Assembly (NCBI GenBank): GCA_009773975.1
Contig: VSMX01000057.1
Span: 1-13,545, forward strand
From: Desulfovibrio sp.
GTDB taxonomy: Bacteria; Desulfobacterota; Desulfovibrionia; Desulfovibrionales; Desulfovibrionaceae
DNA: 13,545 bases
Reading direction: 5' to 3'
Positions 13,068 to 13,545 of this stretch are shown here, piece after piece (position 1 is the first letter of the stretch; the number at the start of each line of letters is the position of its first letter). The notes beneath the pieces were generated by a model, which was not told where the DNA came from, searched no databases, and worked only from the letters and a program-made list of their open reading frames with translations. The position numbers and the translations under genes are program-made.

Positions 13068-13153
13068 TGGTGGAGGGGGGTGGATTCGAACCACCGAAGT
13101 CTTACGACGACAGATTTACAGTCTGTTCCCTTTGGCCACTCGGGAACCCCTCC
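13068..13153 (-). tRNA. tRNA-Tyr (anticodon GTA)
   Basis: An 86-nt class II tRNA with encoded CCA (13068-13070). The acceptor GGAGGGG pairs with CCCCTCC. The anticodon stem AGA/TCT region encloses CTGTAAA with GTA. A long variable arm (GTCGTCGTAAGACTTC) and the T loop GGTTCGAATCC are present. Confidence 0.98.
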
Positions 13154-13160
13154 AGTTTTC

Positions 13161-13176
13161 ACGCAATAGATTGCGT
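13161..13176 (-). repeat. Hairpin between tRNA-Thr and tRNA-Tyr
   Basis: ACGCAA and TTGCGT form a perfect 6-bp stem around a 4-base loop, starting at the last base of the encoded tRNA-Thr CCA. It is a likely precursor-processing element. Confidence 0.5.
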
Positions 13177-13251
13177 GGAGCTGGCGATGGGACTTGAACC
13201 CGCAACCTGCTGATTACAAATCAGCTGCTCTGCCAATTGAGCTACGCCAGC
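13176..13251 (-). tRNA. tRNA-Thr (anticodon TGT)
   Basis: A 76-nt cloverleaf with encoded CCA (13176-13178). The acceptor GCTGGCG pairs with CGCCAGC. The anticodon stem GCTGA/TCAGC encloses TTTGTAA with TGT, and the T loop has GGTTCAAGTCC. It is the first gene of the leftward Thr-Tyr-Gly-tuf transcript. Confidence 0.98.
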
Positions 13252-13264
13252 GGCAATTTGGACT

Positions 13265-13291
13265 TCTATACATTTTTTTTGTCGTTGGCAA
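13265..13291 (-). promoter_or_regulatory. Promoter of the tRNA-tuf transcript
   Basis: On the minus strand TATAGA (13265-13270) lies 14 bases before the tRNA-Thr 5' end. TTGCCA (13286-13291) is upstream with a 15-bp, A-rich spacer, which is shorter than ideal. The A tracts upstream (13292-13310) fit an UP-like element of a strong stable-RNA promoter. The choice of -35 box is uncertain. Confidence 0.45.
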
Positions 13292-13315
13292 GCTTTTTTT
13301 TCATATTTTTTAAAA

Positions 13316-13545
13316 TCAGTTTTCCATGCGCGCTTTCAGCTGCCTTTTTTCGGCAATTTTCCTGGCGGCCTCTCTTTCCTTCTGCTGCTTTTTGGCCATT
13401 GCCTGTCGCTGTTTCCTGATGGCCTCAACCCTGGTCTGCTGGTATTTTTCCCTTTGTTCGCGCGCCTGTTCAAGCAATTTCTCGCGCTTGCGGTCAAAGC
13501 CCAGCGTGGAGCGCAAGGCGGCCAGGCCAATGGCCAGAATTGTTA
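13316..13545 (-). CDS. 3' end of membrane-anchored charged helical protein
   Basis: The frame is open to the window edge, so the start is missing; 76 codons are visible. The first visible residues, TILAIGLAALRSTLGF, look like the end of a membrane segment or signal anchor. The rest is a highly charged, almost purely helical tail (K, R, E, Q and A; for example REQREKYQQTRVEAIRKQ), basic overall and ending RMEN. I do not recognise the family. A TTG at 13514-13516 could be an internal start but would cut the hydrophobic part. It is read in the same direction as the tRNAs, 64 bp upstream of tRNA-Thr, with AT-rich sequence but no clear hairpin terminator between. Confidence 0.6.
   Translation of the reverse strand, partial: TILAIGLAALRSTLGFDRKREKLLEQAREQREKYQQTRVEAIRKQRQAMAKKQQKEREAARKIAEKRQLKARMEN

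Overview
The window reads as chromosomal DNA of a motile sulfate-reducing deltaproteobacterium of the Desulfovibrio type. This is inferred from three things. The short class I ketol-acid reductoisomerase carries a Desulfovibrio-like cofactor loop. The flagellin has a Desulfovibrio-like DYYYIGIGDAS segment. The gene order tRNAs-tuf-rpmG-tRNA-Trp-secE-nusG-rplKAJL is also typical of that group. I had no database, so the genus is a judgement from memory of family sequences. Nearly all the space is ordinary core genome. I see no insertion sequence, CRISPR array, toxin-antitoxin pair or defence island.

Left part (1-3200): a gene-free edge with a strong hairpin terminator, then tRNA-Leu(TAA) with its own promoter, read leftward. 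Next come a small uncharacterised gene (133 aa) read leftward, pgpA (membrane phospholipid synthesis) read rightward, infA (translation initiation factor IF-1) read leftward from a clear sigma-70 promoter, and a 341-aa coiled-coil protein read leftward. The tail of the coiled-coil protein looks to me like the GrpE beta-domain. Its long leader carries a perfect 8-bp-arm palindrome.

Middle part (3270-7640): ilvC (branched-chain amino acid synthesis, rightward) faces a large flagellin gene (leftward), and a 10-bp GC hairpin between them probably terminates both. The flagellin ribosome binding site lies in a small hairpin whose loop fits the CsrA consensus. Upstream is an uncharacterised 225-aa gene with a TTG start, then a divergent sodC encoding an exported Cu/Zn superoxide dismutase with all metal ligands.

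Right part (7955-13545): a leftward translation/transcription cluster in transcription order: tRNA-Thr(TGT), tRNA-Tyr(GTA), tRNA-Gly(TCC), tuf, rpmG (53 aa), tRNA-Trp(CCA), secE, nusG, rplK, rplA, a terminator or attenuator, an L10-type leader, rplJ (GTG start), rplL, and a strong terminator. Perfect hairpins occupy the spacers between the tRNAs and their neighbours, which fits one precursor cut into mature RNAs. The expected next genes, rpoB and rpoC, are absent: the cluster stops at the terminator and meets convergent sodC. At the right edge lies the 3' part of a gene for a membrane-anchored, highly charged helical protein.

The points most worth a second look are the missing rpoBC, the flagellin leader hairpin with its CsrA-like loop, the GrpE-like tail on the coiled-coil protein, and the Cys/Trp-containing flagellin centre with an HETGHC loop.
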